A stretch of 64,000 bases of DNA from NCBI RefSeq assembly GCF_014206815.1, contig NZ_JACHNP010000001.1, positions 1,516,456 to 1,580,455 on the forward strand, written 5' to 3'. The notes below the pieces were generated by a model that ran no database searches, was not told the origin of the DNA, and saw only the letters and a list, made by a program, of their open reading frames with translations. Every line of letters begins with the position of its first letter. Positions within the stretch are counted from its first letter, which is position 1. Of this stretch, positions 18,278-26,973 are shown piece by piece. The position numbers were made by a program, and so were the translations under genes. This stretch comes from Xanthomonas sp. F10. GTDB lineage: Bacteria > Pseudomonadota > Gammaproteobacteria > Xanthomonadales > Xanthomonadaceae.

Positions 18278-19896
18278 TCCGATTTGCTGTCGCGTAGGCG
18301 CCGGATCCGCTCCGGCGGCTGGAACGAATCGCTGCGCGCGTCGCCCCAGTAGTCGTGGAAGACCGCATGGTCGGGCACCGTGCGCAGCAGTTCGCCCGGC
18401 TCCAGGTAGCGGTACAGCGAGGCCAGCGAGCGGATCTCCACCTGCGAGATGCGGCGCAGGATGTGCTCCGGCCCCAGTTGCGAGGGATGCGCCAGCCCGG
18501 CGGCGCTGAGCAGTTCGCGCAGCGCCTTGAGCGTGTTGGCGTGGTAATGCGCGACCCGGGTGGCCTTGTCGGTAGGATCCAGGTGTTGCCAGCGGCGTCG
18601 GTCCTGGGTGGCGATGCCGGTCGGGCAGCGGTCGCTGTGGCAGCTCAGCGACTGGATGCAGCCCAGCGCGAACATGAAGCCGCGCCCGGCATTGCACCAG
18701 TCCGCGCCCAGCGCCAGGGTGCGCGCGATGTCGAAGGCGCTGGTGATCTTGCCGGCGGCGCCGAGCTTGATCCGCTCGCGGATGTCCAGCCCGACCAGGG
18801 TGTTGTGCACCAGCAGCAGGGCCTCGTGCATCGGCACGCCGACGTGGTCGATGAATTCCGCCGGCGCCGCGCCGGTGCCGCCCTCGGCGCCGTCGACGAC
18901 GATGAAATCCGGGTACAGGCCACTTTCCTGCATCGCCTTGGCGATGGCGAACCACTCCCAGGGGTGGCCGATCGCCAGCTTGAAGCCAGTGGGCTTGCCG
19001 CCGGACAGCTCGCGCAGCCGGGCTACGAACTGCAGCAGTTCCAGCGGCGTGGAGAACGCCGAATGCCGCGACGGCGACACGCAGTCGCGGCCCATGGCGA
19101 CGCCGCGGGTGGCGGCGATCTCGGCGCTGACCTTGGCTGCCGGCAGCACCCCGCCGTGGCCCGGCTTTGCGCCCTGCGAGAGCTTGATCTCGATCATCTT
19201 GACCTGCTCCAGCGTCGCATTGGCGACGAAGCGCTGCGGGTCGAAGCGCCCGTCCTCGTCGCGGCAGCCGAAGTAGCCCGAACCGATCTCCCACACCAGG
19301 TCGCCGCCGCATTCGCGGTGGTAGGGCGAGATCGAGCCCTCGCCGGTGTCGTGATAGAAGCCGCCCTGGCGCGCGCCGGCGTTGAGCGCGCGGATGGCGT
19401 TGGCCGACAGCGCGCCGAAGCTCATCGCCGAGATGTTGAACACGCTGGCCGCGTACGGCTGCGCGCAGTCCGCGCCGATGGTGATGCGGAAGTCGTGGTC
19501 GGCGATCTCGCTGGTGGCCAGCGAGTGGTTGATCCATTCGTAGTCCGGCGCATAGGTGCTGCGCTGGGTACCGAACGGCACCACGTCCATCACGTTCTTG
19601 GCGCGCTGGTAGACCAGGGCGCGCTGCTGCCGCGAGAACGGCGCCTCCTCGATGTCGCTCTGCAGGAAGTACTGGCGCATCTCCGGGCCGACCGATTCCA
19701 GGCCGTAGCGGAAATGCGCCAGGATCGGATAGTTGCGGCGCAGGGTGCTGCGGGTCTGCAGCAGGTCCACGGTGCCCAGCACCGCCAGCACGGCGAAGGC
19801 GGCCACGCCCCAGCCCCACAGCGGCCAGATCGCGCACAGGGCAATGGACAGCGCCAGCAGCAGGCAACTGGCGATATAGGCTAGGTAACGGTGCAT
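18274..19896 (-). CDS. FMN-binding glutamate synthase family protein
   Basis: 540 residues. Two transmembrane segments lie in the first 45 residues (YLAYIASCLLLALSIALC). A glutamate synthase-type FMN-binding (beta/alpha)8 barrel follows, with ISAMSFGALSANAIRALN, KLSQGAKPGHGG and DGAEGGTGAAP. The iron-sulfur ligands are Cys413, Cys419 and Cys424 in CIQSLSCHSDRC. It lacks the amidotransferase domain of true GltB. Such membrane-anchored relatives are common in proteobacteria and their substrate is unestablished. GAGGAA lies 5 nt upstream of the ATG at 19896. First gene of a two-gene unit with the GNAT. Confidence 0.88.
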   Translation of the reverse strand: MHRYLAYIASCLLLALSIALCAIWPLWGWGVAAFAVLAVLGTVDLLQTRSTLRRNYPILAHFRYGLESVGPEMRQYFLQSDIEEAPFSRQQRALVYQRAKNVMDVVPFGTQRSTYAPDYEWINHSLATSEIADHDFRITIGADCAQPYAASVFNISAMSFGALSANAIRALNAGARQGGFYHDTGEGSISPYHRECGGDLVWEIGSGYFGCRDEDGRFDPQRFVANATLEQVKMIEIKLSQGAKPGHGGVLPAAKVSAEIAATRGVAMGRDCVSPSRHSAFSTPLELLQFVARLRELSGGKPTGFKLAIGHPWEWFAIAKAMQESGLYPDFIVVDGAEGGTGAAPAEFIDHVGVPMHEALLLVHNTLVGLDIRERIKLGAAGKITSAFDIARTLALGADWCNAGRGFMFALGCIQSLSCHSDRCPTGIATQDRRRWQHLDPTDKATRVAHYHANTLKALRELLSAAGLAHPSQLGPEHILRRISQVEIRSLASLYRYLEPGELLRTVPDHAVFHDYWGDARSDSFQPPERIRRLRDSKSE

Positions 19897-20055
19897 CGCG
19901 TTCCTCGCAGGAGTCGGAAGCCGGCGAGTGTAGAGGGTGTCGCGGGTCGGGCGCGGCGGTGGCGGCGCGGTCCGCTCCGCCCGGGTACAGCTTGCCGGTG
20001 CCGCCACCCGCGTTGCGCCGGCGGCGCGGGAGCGCGGACGGCGCTCGGCGGCATG

Positions 20056-21345
20056 CTAGAGGCGGTCGTCCACCGCCGCGCGCGGCCACACCGACTTGAC
20101 GTCGTAGACCACCAGGTCGGGTTTGCCGAGCGCCCGGATCTGGGCGGCATCCAGGTCGCGGTAGGCCGCGTGCGCCACCGCCAGCACCACCGCGTCGTAG
20201 CGGCCGGGCACCGGGTCGGGCAACAGGGCGACGCCGTGCGCCTGCGCCGCCTGCGGATCGGCCCAGGGATCGCAGGCGTCGACGCGGGCGCCGGCCGCGG
20301 CCAGCGCCTGCACCAGTTCCAGCGCGCGGCTGTTGCGCAGGTCCGGGCAGTTCTCCTTGAAGGTGACGCCGAGCACCAGCACCGACGCATCGGCCATCGC
20401 CACGCCCTTGCCGGCCAGCAGCGCCTGCACCCGCGCGGCGACGTGCGCGCCGACCCGGTTGTTGACCTGGCGCGCGGTGTGGATCAGGTCCGGGTGGTAG
20501 CCGACGCTCTCGGACTTGTGCAGCAGGTAGTAAGGATCCACGCCGATGCAGTGGCCGCCGACCAGGCCCGGCCGGAACGGCAGGAAGTTCCACTTGGTGC
20601 CGGCCGCGTCCAGCACGTCCTGGGTGTCGATGCCGAGCCGGTCGAAGATCAGCGCCAGTTCGTTGACCAGGGCGATGTTGACGTCGCGCTGGATGTTCTC
20701 CACCACCTTGGCCGCCTCGGCCACGCGGATCGACGGCGCGCGCCAGGTGCCGGCGGCGATGATGCCGGCATACAGGGCGTCCACCGCCTCGGCGGCGGCC
20801 GGGTTCGACCCGGAGGTGATCTTGCGGATGTCGGCCAGGCGCCGCTGGCGGTCGCCGGGATTGACCCGCTCCGGGCTGTAGCCGCAGTGGAAGTCGATGT
20901 CGCAGCGCAATCCCGAGCCCTGCTCCAGCAACGGCACGCACACCTCTTCGGTGGTGCCCGGATAGACGGTGGACTCGTAGATCACCAGGTCGCCGCGCTT
21001 GAGCACGCCGGCCAGCAGTTCGCTGGCCTGGCGCAGCGGCTGCAGGTCGGGCTGTTCCTGCGCATCGATCGGGGTCGGCACGGTGACGATATACACGTTG
21101 CGGTCGCGCAGTTCCGCCGCGTCGTTGCTGTAGCGCAGGTGCACGCCGGCGCGCAATTCCTCGGCCTCCAGTTCCAGGGTCTGGTCGTGCCCGGCGCGCA
21201 ATTGCGCCACGCGCTGCGCATCGATGTCGTAGCCGAGCGTGTCGTGGCGGGCACCGAAGGCCACCGCCAGCGGCAGGCCGACGTAGCCGAGGCCAATCAC
21301 GGCGATGCGCGGCGGCGCGGAATCGAACACGGGGGCAACGGGCAT
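20056..21345 (-). CDS. tviB: Nucleotide-sugar 6-dehydrogenase, TviB/WbpO type
   Basis: NAD-dependent oxidation of a UDP-N-acetylhexosamine to the uronic acid, for a surface polysaccharide. 429 residues. The NAD site is GLGYVG at 18-23; further motifs are VYESTVYPGTTEE, EAAKVVENIQRDVNIALVNE and GGHCIGVDPYYL with catalytic Cys266. The C-terminal domain has FKENCPDLRNSRALELV and ends VYDVKSVWPRAAVDDRL, matching TviB rather than the Ugd or RffD subgroups. No other polysaccharide genes adjoin it in this window, which is unusual. The ATG at 21345 is chosen over a much longer upstream frame as it gives the normal N terminus. Confidence 0.85.
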   Translation of the reverse strand: MPVAPVFDSAPPRIAVIGLGYVGLPLAVAFGARHDTLGYDIDAQRVAQLRAGHDQTLELEAEELRAGVHLRYSNDAAELRDRNVYIVTVPTPIDAQEQPDLQPLRQASELLAGVLKRGDLVIYESTVYPGTTEEVCVPLLEQGSGLRCDIDFHCGYSPERVNPGDRQRRLADIRKITSGSNPAAAEAVDALYAGIIAAGTWRAPSIRVAEAAKVVENIQRDVNIALVNELALIFDRLGIDTQDVLDAAGTKWNFLPFRPGLVGGHCIGVDPYYLLHKSESVGYHPDLIHTARQVNNRVGAHVAARVQALLAGKGVAMADASVLVLGVTFKENCPDLRNSRALELVQALAAAGARVDACDPWADPQAAQAHGVALLPDPVPGRYDAVVLAVAHAAYRDLDAAQIRALGKPDLVVYDVKSVWPRAAVDDRL

Positions 21346-21708
21346 GCCAGTCCTTCGCGGGCACCGGCAGCGGCGGCCGTCGGCGCATGGTGGTGGATGG
21401 GGATGTCCGCGCGTGCGGACCTCGCCCATGGTAAGCCGCGCCACCGGCACGGACCAAGCCGATCTGCGACATGCCCGACGCGTCGCGCGCGGTGCGTCTT
21501 CACACGCGCTGGCGCCCGCCTTCACAACGCCGTACGTGAAAGTCGGCGCGCTACATCACGCTTTGCCGCCTGGCACGTGCGACTTTTGTCACGCACACCA
21601 CGCCAGCACCACCTGACCTTTACGCATCAGGGCCTAGGGTGATGGAGCGGTTGCTGCCAGGGGGGCACCAGCCGCCTCTCTCTTCCCTCTTACTCAAGGA
21701 GAACTCGC
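21346..21708. other. Divergent intergenic region, no gene seen
   Basis: 363 bp between the divergent tviB and 107-residue-protein genes. It is less GC-rich towards its right end and must hold both promoters. A possible plus-strand promoter is TGACCT (21614-21619) and TAGGGT (21635-21640), spaced 15 bp, which is weak. No terminator or repeat was seen. Confidence 0.35.
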
Positions 21709-22032
21709 GTGAGTCACGCTCCGAGCCTGCTCGTGGATGTCGAAGCCGAATTGGCGCATTGGAAAGCGCTGCACGCGGCGGGCAAACTGGGGTCGCAATC
21801 GTTCAGCGAGCATGCGCGTCTGATCAAGATGGCCTGCGACGTGTTCCTGCAGTTGCCACGCGAATCCAACGACGTGCGCCTGCAGCGCCTGCGTCAGCGC
21901 TACGACGCCGAGCACCCCTGGCCGCGCATCGCCTGGAGCGATGCCGAAACCCTGGTCGTCGCCTGCTGGGCACGCCTCGACGGATCCGAGCAGCGCGACC
22001 GCAGCCCCGATCCGGCGCACACCCCCGCCTGA
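21709..22032 (+). CDS. Hypothetical soluble protein (107 aa)
   Basis: Unrecognised 107-residue protein starting at GTG 21709, which has a perfect AAGGAGA ribosome site at 21697-21703. It has no signal peptide and is probably all-helical: VDVEAELAHWKALHAAGKLG, then SEHARLIKMACDVFLQLPRESNDVRL. The C-terminal 15 residues are hydrophilic and disordered. A 58-residue acidic gene follows after 15 bp, so the two are likely cotranscribed. Confidence 0.72.
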   Translation: MSHAPSLLVDVEAELAHWKALHAAGKLGSQSFSEHARLIKMACDVFLQLPRESNDVRLQRLRQRYDAEHPWPRIAWSDAETLVVACWARLDGSEQRDRSPDPAHTPA

Positions 22033-22047
22033 TCCACGAGGTCCGCC

Positions 22048-22224
22048 ATGTCCCCGCCCGCCAACCGCGACAACGCCCACGATCCGCAGCAACGCAGCCA
22101 GACGCCCGACAAGATCCACAACGACGACGCGCAATGGACCGATCGCGATCAACCCGATAGCGACCCCAAACGCGACCACGCCGATCCGGAACACGACTAT
22201 CCGCGCCCGGACGGCAGCGAGTAA
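22048..22224 (+). CDS. Tiny acidic, probably disordered protein (58 aa)
   Basis: Begins MSPPANRDNAHDPQQRSQTP and ends DYPRPDGSE. Nearly every residue is polar or charged, with many D, P, R, N and Q; there is no predicted hydrophobic core, so it is probably disordered. The GAGG at 22038-22041 lies 6 nt upstream of the ATG. It follows the 107-residue gene by 15 bp. The composition is unlike a random GC-rich reading frame, which would be rich in A, G and R. A 9-bp GC-rich hairpin (22246-22276) without a T-run follows. Function unknown. Confidence 0.55.
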   Translation: MSPPANRDNAHDPQQRSQTPDKIHNDDAQWTDRDQPDSDPKRDHADPEHDYPRPDGSE

Positions 22225-22312
22225 CTAATAAGAAGCAAGCCACTCCCGCTGCGGCAGACCCTCGTCCCCGCAGCGGCAACCTCCCGCTACCCTACCGACC
22301 AGACGTGCGGCG

Positions 22313-23293
22313 TCAGCGCAGGCTCGAGCCGCGCACGATGCAGCGGCCGCTGAGCACCACCTTGCGGGTCGGCTGCGTCGGCGCGTTCATCCGCTCCAGC
22401 AGCAACGACATGGCGGTGCGGCCCATCTCTTCCACCGGCTGTTCGATCACGGTGATGCCGGGTTCGACCAGATCGGTCCAGCTTTCGTTATCGAAACCGG
22501 CCAGGGCCAGGTCCTGCGGAATGCGCAGGCCGGCGCCGCGCGCGGCCTTCATCGCGCCCATCAACAACAGGCTGTTGCTGGCCACCAGCGCATCCGGCCG
22601 CGGCGTCTGCGTCAGCCAGGCCTGGACTTCGGCGATCGCCGCCTCCGCGCTCGGTGCCACCTCGCGGTAGTCCGGGGCCAGGCCATGCCCGCGCATCGCC
22701 TCCAGATAGCCGTCGCGGCGCTCGGCAGCGGTGCTGCTGGTCTTGCCGAACAGGCCGCCGATGCGGCGCACGCCACGGCCGACCAGATGGTCGACCAGCG
22801 CGGCCATCGCCGCCGCGTTGTCGAGCACCACGCTGTCGTGGGTGCCGCCCTTGCCGGCGCGGTCCAGCAGCACCACCGGATGATCGAACGTCAATTTGCC
22901 CAGTTGGCCCTGGGTGGTGCGGGTGGGGGCGAAGATCAGACCGCTGACCCGCTCTTCCTGCATCAGTTGCAGATACAGCGCCTCGCGCTGCGGATCCTCG
23001 TCGGTGTTGCACAGGATCACACGCATGCCGGCGCGGTAGGCCACGTCCTCGACCGCGCGGATGGCCGCGGTGAAGAACGGATTGCGGATGTCGGCGACGA
23101 TCAGGCCCACCACCCCGGAACGCTGCGAGCGTAGCCGCCGCGCCATCAGGTTGGGGCGGTAGCCGGTCTCGCGCACCGCCGCTTCCACCCGTGCCCGTAC
23201 CTCTTCGCTGACCGGGCCGTGGCCCAGCGCGCGCGACACCGTCGAGGTCGAGACACCGGCGACCCGGGCCACGTCATGGATGCTGACGCTCAC
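22313..23293 (-). CDS. fruR: LacI-family regulator of the fructose operon (FruR-like)
   Basis: 326 residues. The LacI helix-turn-helix is at the N terminus (SIHDVARVAGVSTSTVSRAL) with the hinge RPNLMARRLRSQRSG. A periplasmic-binding-like effector domain (VVGLIVADIRNPFF, ALAGFDNESWTDLV) follows. It is divergent from fruB and two operator-like palindromes sit between them, so it most likely represses fruBKA and itself, with a fructose phosphate as inducer (inference from the family). GTG at 23293 gives the normal VSVSIHDVA start; the TTG two codons upstream lies inside the operator-like sequence and is less likely. Confidence 0.88.
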   Translation of the reverse strand: MSVSIHDVARVAGVSTSTVSRALGHGPVSEEVRARVEAAVRETGYRPNLMARRLRSQRSGVVGLIVADIRNPFFTAAIRAVEDVAYRAGMRVILCNTDEDPQREALYLQLMQEERVSGLIFAPTRTTQGQLGKLTFDHPVVLLDRAGKGGTHDSVVLDNAAAMAALVDHLVGRGVRRIGGLFGKTSSTAAERRDGYLEAMRGHGLAPDYREVAPSAEAAIAEVQAWLTQTPRPDALVASNSLLLMGAMKAARGAGLRIPQDLALAGFDNESWTDLVEPGITVIEQPVEEMGRTAMSLLLERMNAPTQPTRKVVLSGRCIVRGSSLR

Positions 23294-23307
23294 TGGCAAC
23301 GTTCCCG
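23294..23307. promoter_or_regulatory. Second FruR operator candidate, abutting the fruR start
   Basis: TGGCAACGTTCCCG matches 12 of 14 positions of the perfect palindrome at 23403-23416 and directly abuts the fruR start codon. It would place a repressor on the fruR leader, consistent with autoregulation. Confidence 0.6.
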
Positions 23308-23402
23308 CATCATTTTCATTTCCACTCCCTGTCGCCTAGCGTGAGGAGATAGTAGCACCGGGCTTTTCCGAAGGATTTGTGCACTGCACATTGACGATTG
23401 AC

Positions 23403-23416
23403 TGGGAACGTTCCCA
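23403..23416. promoter_or_regulatory. FruR operator (perfect palindrome) in the fruB promoter
   Basis: TGGGAACGTTCCCA is a perfect 14-bp palindrome with the central CG step typical of LacI-family operators, 38 bp before the fruB start. A possible -35 TTGACG (23391-23396) and weak -10 CACACT (23415-23420) would place the operator over the core promoter, a classic repression site. Confidence 0.8.
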
Positions 23417-23454
23417 CACTGCGCCCACTCGCCGCCCACCCTCAAGGAACCTGC

Positions 23455-25968
23455 GTGTCCCAGACGCCCTCCTCCCCCCTGGTTTCCAGCGATCTGGTCC
23501 GGATCGATGTCCAGGCCCGCGACAAGGCCGACGCGATCGCCCAGGCGGCGCAGTTGCTGGTCGCCGCCGGCTGCGTGCCGCCGGCCTACGAGGCCAGCAT
23601 GCTGCGCCGCGAAGCGCTGGCCAACACCTTCCTGGGCCACGGCGTGGCGATCCCGCACTGCACCGGCGAAGACCGCCACCTGGTGCGCCGCGACGGCATC
23701 GCGGTGCTGCAGCTCCGCGACGGCGTGGAGTGGAACCCGGGCCAGACCACGCGCCTGGTGGTCGCCATCGCCGCCCAGTCCGACACCCATATCGCCCTGT
23801 TGCGGCGGCTGACCCGGTTGATCCAGGACCCGCCGCGGCTGGAGGCGCTGTTCGCCAGCGACGATCCGCAGGCGATCGTCGCCGCGCTGAGCGAGGACGC
23901 GGCCCCCACCGCGCCCGCCGCCCCGGCCAGCGACCTGGCCGAACGCTTCGACTGGACCGTGCGCTACCCCACCGGCCTGCACGCGCGTCCGGCCACGCGC
24001 TGGGTGGAAACCGCGCGCGGGTTCGCCGCCCGCATCCAAGTGCGTGCCGGCGACCAGGTCGGCGACGCCAAGAACCTGGTGTCGCTGCTGCAGCTGGGCC
24101 TGCATGCCGGCGACACGGTGACCATTTCCGCAGAAGGCCAGGACGCCGCGGCGGCGCTGGCGCGGCTGCGCAGCGTGATCGACGGCCTGACCGCCCAGGA
24201 ACAGGCCGACGCCGAGGCGGCGGCGCAGCGCCGCGCCGCGCCGGTCGCCGGCTGGACCCCGCCGCAGGCGCAGCCGGCCATCGTCGGCATCGGCGCCAGC
24301 CCCGGGCTGGCGATCGGCGTGGTGCACAAACTGGCCGGCCACGCCGTCGCGGTGGCGGACACGCCGGTGCCGCTGAGCGACGGCGGCGCCCTGCTGCACG
24401 ACGCCCTGCAGCGCACCCGCGCGCAGTTGCAGGCCATCGAGGAGGACACCCGGCGCCGGCTCGGCGCTGGCGACGCGGCGATCTTCCGCGCCCAGGCCGA
24501 ACTGCTCAACGACACCGACCTGATCACCCTGGCCTGCCAGCTGATGGTCGAGGGCCACGGCGTCGCCTGGTCCTGGCAGCAGTCGGTGGAGCGCCTGGCC
24601 AACAAGCTCTCGGCGCTGGGAAATGCAGTGCTGGCCGGGCGCGCCAGCGACCTGCGCGACGTCGGCCGCCGGGTGCTGGCGCAACTGGATCCGAGCCTGG
24701 CCGGCGGCAGCCTGGAGCAGCTGCCGGCCGCGCCGTGCATCCTGCTCGCCCACGACCTGTCGCCGTCGGATACCGCCAACCTCGACACCGGTCGCGTGCT
24801 CGGCCTGGCCACCGCCGTGGGCGGCCCGACCTCGCACACCGCGATCCTCTCGCGCACCCTCGGGCTGCCGGCGCTGGTCGCCGGCGGCGCCGACCTGCTG
24901 GACCTGGAGAATGGCGCCACCGTCATCGTCGACGGCAGCAGCGGCCGCCTGTACCTGGCGCCGTCTGAGGCCGACCTGGCCTCGGCCCGCGCCTACATCG
25001 ACGAACAGCAGCAGCTGCGTGCGCGCGAGGCCGAGCAGCGCAACCAGCCGGCGCAGACCGAGGATGGCCATCGCCTGGAGATCGGCGCCAACGTCAACCT
25101 GCCCGAGCAGGTCGCCGCGGCGCTGGCGCAGGGCGCCGAGAGCGTGGGTCTGATGCGCACCGAATTCCTGTTCCTGGAGCGCGGCAGCACCCCCAGCGAG
25201 GACGAGCAATACGCCACCTACACCGCGATGGCGCAGGCGCTGGACGGCCGCGCGCTGATCGTGCGCGCGCTGGACATCGGCGGCGACAAGCAGGTCGCGC
25301 ACCTGAACCTGCCGCGCGAGGACAACCCGTTCCTGGGCGTGCGCGGCGCGCGCCTGCTGCTGCGCCGCGCCGACCTGCTGCAACCGCAGCTGCGCGCGCT
25401 GTACCGCGCGGCCAAGGACGGCGCGCGCCTGGCGATCATGTTCCCGATGATCACGTCGGCCGCGGAGTTGCTGACGCTGCGCGCCGAATGCGAGTGCCTG
25501 CGCGCGGAGCTGCAGGCACCGGAGGTGCCGCTGGGCATCATGATCGAAGTGCCGGCGGCGGCGATCCAGGCCGATGCACTGGCCAAGCACGCGGACTTCT
25601 TCTCGATCGGCACCAACGACCTGACCCAGTACACCCTGGCCATCGACCGCCAGAACCCGGACCTGGCCGCCGAGGCCGACAGCCTGCACCCGGCGGTGCT
25701 GCGCCTGATCCGCACCACCGTCGAGGGCGCGGCGCGCCACGGCCGCTGGGTCGGCGTGTGCGGCGGCCTGGCCGGCGATGCATTCGGCGCGGCGCTGCTG
25801 GCCGGGCTGGGCGTGCACGAACTGTCGATGACGCCCAACGACATCCCCGCGGTGAAGGCGCGCCTGCGCGGCAGCCGCCTGGACGCGCTGCAGGCGCTGG
25901 CGCAGCGCGCCCTGGACTGCGAAAGCGCGGCCGAGGTGCGGGCGCTCGACGGCGGAGCCGGCGCATGA
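23455..25968 (+). CDS. fruB: Fructose PTS multiphosphoryl transfer protein (EIIA-HPr-EI)
   Basis: Carries phosphate from PEP through EI, HPr and EIIA to FruA in one 837-residue cytoplasmic polypeptide. The EIIA(Fru) domain is at about 5-150 with His68 in AIPHCTG. HPr is at about 160-250 with His176 in GLHARP. Enzyme I spans about 270-830 with the phosphohistidine His461 in GGPTSHTAILS, then RTEFLFLERG, GTNDLTQYTLAIDR and Cys769 in GVCGGLAGD. All catalytic residues are present. It starts at GTG 23455, with AAGGAA 5 nt upstream. The stop overlaps fruK by 4 bp. Confidence 0.96.
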   Translation: MSQTPSSPLVSSDLVRIDVQARDKADAIAQAAQLLVAAGCVPPAYEASMLRREALANTFLGHGVAIPHCTGEDRHLVRRDGIAVLQLRDGVEWNPGQTTRLVVAIAAQSDTHIALLRRLTRLIQDPPRLEALFASDDPQAIVAALSEDAAPTAPAAPASDLAERFDWTVRYPTGLHARPATRWVETARGFAARIQVRAGDQVGDAKNLVSLLQLGLHAGDTVTISAEGQDAAAALARLRSVIDGLTAQEQADAEAAAQRRAAPVAGWTPPQAQPAIVGIGASPGLAIGVVHKLAGHAVAVADTPVPLSDGGALLHDALQRTRAQLQAIEEDTRRRLGAGDAAIFRAQAELLNDTDLITLACQLMVEGHGVAWSWQQSVERLANKLSALGNAVLAGRASDLRDVGRRVLAQLDPSLAGGSLEQLPAAPCILLAHDLSPSDTANLDTGRVLGLATAVGGPTSHTAILSRTLGLPALVAGGADLLDLENGATVIVDGSSGRLYLAPSEADLASARAYIDEQQQLRAREAEQRNQPAQTEDGHRLEIGANVNLPEQVAAALAQGAESVGLMRTEFLFLERGSTPSEDEQYATYTAMAQALDGRALIVRALDIGGDKQVAHLNLPREDNPFLGVRGARLLLRRADLLQPQLRALYRAAKDGARLAIMFPMITSAAELLTLRAECECLRAELQAPEVPLGIMIEVPAAAIQADALAKHADFFSIGTNDLTQYTLAIDRQNPDLAAEADSLHPAVLRLIRTTVEGAARHGRWVGVCGGLAGDAFGAALLAGLGVHELSMTPNDIPAVKARLRGSRLDALQALAQRALDCESAAEVRALDGGAGA

Positions 25969-26918
25969 GCGTCGATGCCGTCACCGTGACGCTGAATCCG
26001 GCGATCGACCTGACCGTGGCGATCGACCGGCTGCAACCGGGCCAGGTGCACCGCGCACGCAGCGCCCACGCCATCGCCGGCGGCAAGGGCATCAACGTCG
26101 CCGCCTGCCTGGCCGATGCCGGCCTGCGCTGCGCCGCGCTCGGCGTGCTCGGCGCCGGCAATGCGCCGGTGTTCGAGACCCTGTTCGCCGAACGCGGCAT
26201 CGACGACCGCTGCCTGCGCGTGCCCGGCGACACCCGCAGCAACCTCAAGCTGGTGGCCGCCGACAGCGGCGCCACCACCGACATCAACCTGCCCGGCCTG
26301 GCCCTGGACCAGGCGCAGCTCGACACCATCGGCGCGCGCCTGGCCGAACTGCTGCGCCCCGGCCTGCCGGTGGTGCTCAGCGGCAGCCTGCCCGCCGGCC
26401 TGGCTGAGGACACCTGGCGGCAACTGCAGGCGCAGGCCGCCGCCGCCGGCGCGCGGGTGCTGCTGGACACCAGCGGTGCGCCGCTGCACGCCGCACTGGA
26501 CGCGCCGCGCCCGCAACTGCCGTTCGCGATCAAGCCCAACCGCCACGAACTGGAGGAATGGGCCGGTACGCCGCTGACCGCCACCGCCGACCTGCTCGGC
26601 GCCGCGCGCGCGTTGCTGGCGCGCGGCATCGGCCTGGTCGCCGTGTCGCTGGGTACCGACGGTGCGCTGTTCGTGCGCGGCGAGCAGGCGCTGCTGGCGC
26701 AGCCGCCGCAACTGACTGGCGGCAGCAGCGTCGGCGCCGGCGATGCGATGGTCGCCGGCCTGGTCGCGGCCTTGCGCGCCGACGCCGACCTGGCGACCTG
26801 CGCGCGCCAGGCCACCGCCTTCGCCGTGGCCACGCTGGGCAGCGGCGTCGCCCGCCGCCTGCCGCGCGAGCGCCTGCCGGCGCTGGCCGCCGCGGTCCGC
26901 CTGGAGACCCTGGCATGA
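25965..26918 (+). CDS. fruK: 1-phosphofructokinase
   Basis: Phosphorylates fructose-1-phosphate, delivered by FruA, to fructose-1,6-bisphosphate. 317 residues of the PfkB/ribokinase fold. The N-terminal motif is TVTLNPAIDLTV, followed by GGKGINVA, the substrate loop SGSLPAG and the C-terminal anion-hole motif GAGDAMVAG with catalytic Asp260. The ATG at 25965 overlaps the fruB stop, so the two are translationally coupled. Confidence 0.95.
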   Translation: MSVDAVTVTLNPAIDLTVAIDRLQPGQVHRARSAHAIAGGKGINVAACLADAGLRCAALGVLGAGNAPVFETLFAERGIDDRCLRVPGDTRSNLKLVAADSGATTDINLPGLALDQAQLDTIGARLAELLRPGLPVVLSGSLPAGLAEDTWRQLQAQAAAAGARVLLDTSGAPLHAALDAPRPQLPFAIKPNRHELEEWAGTPLTATADLLGAARALLARGIGLVAVSLGTDGALFVRGEQALLAQPPQLTGGSSVGAGDAMVAGLVAALRADADLATCARQATAFAVATLGSGVARRLPRERLPALAAAVRLETLA

Positions 26919-26973
26919 CTTCCGCCGCGTCGCTGCTGTGCGCCGCGCCCCCTTGCGCTCATCGGGAGCCCGC

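Noticed and set aside
17786-21472. 1228-codon minus-strand frame across tviB, the GltS-like gene and the GNAT gene
   Set aside because: Only the last 163 codons (GNAT) are real; the rest is the wrong frame of two clearly identified genes.
23308-23402. Riboswitch or attenuator upstream of fruB
   Set aside because: No stable hairpin series or T-run; the region is explained by a promoter and operators.
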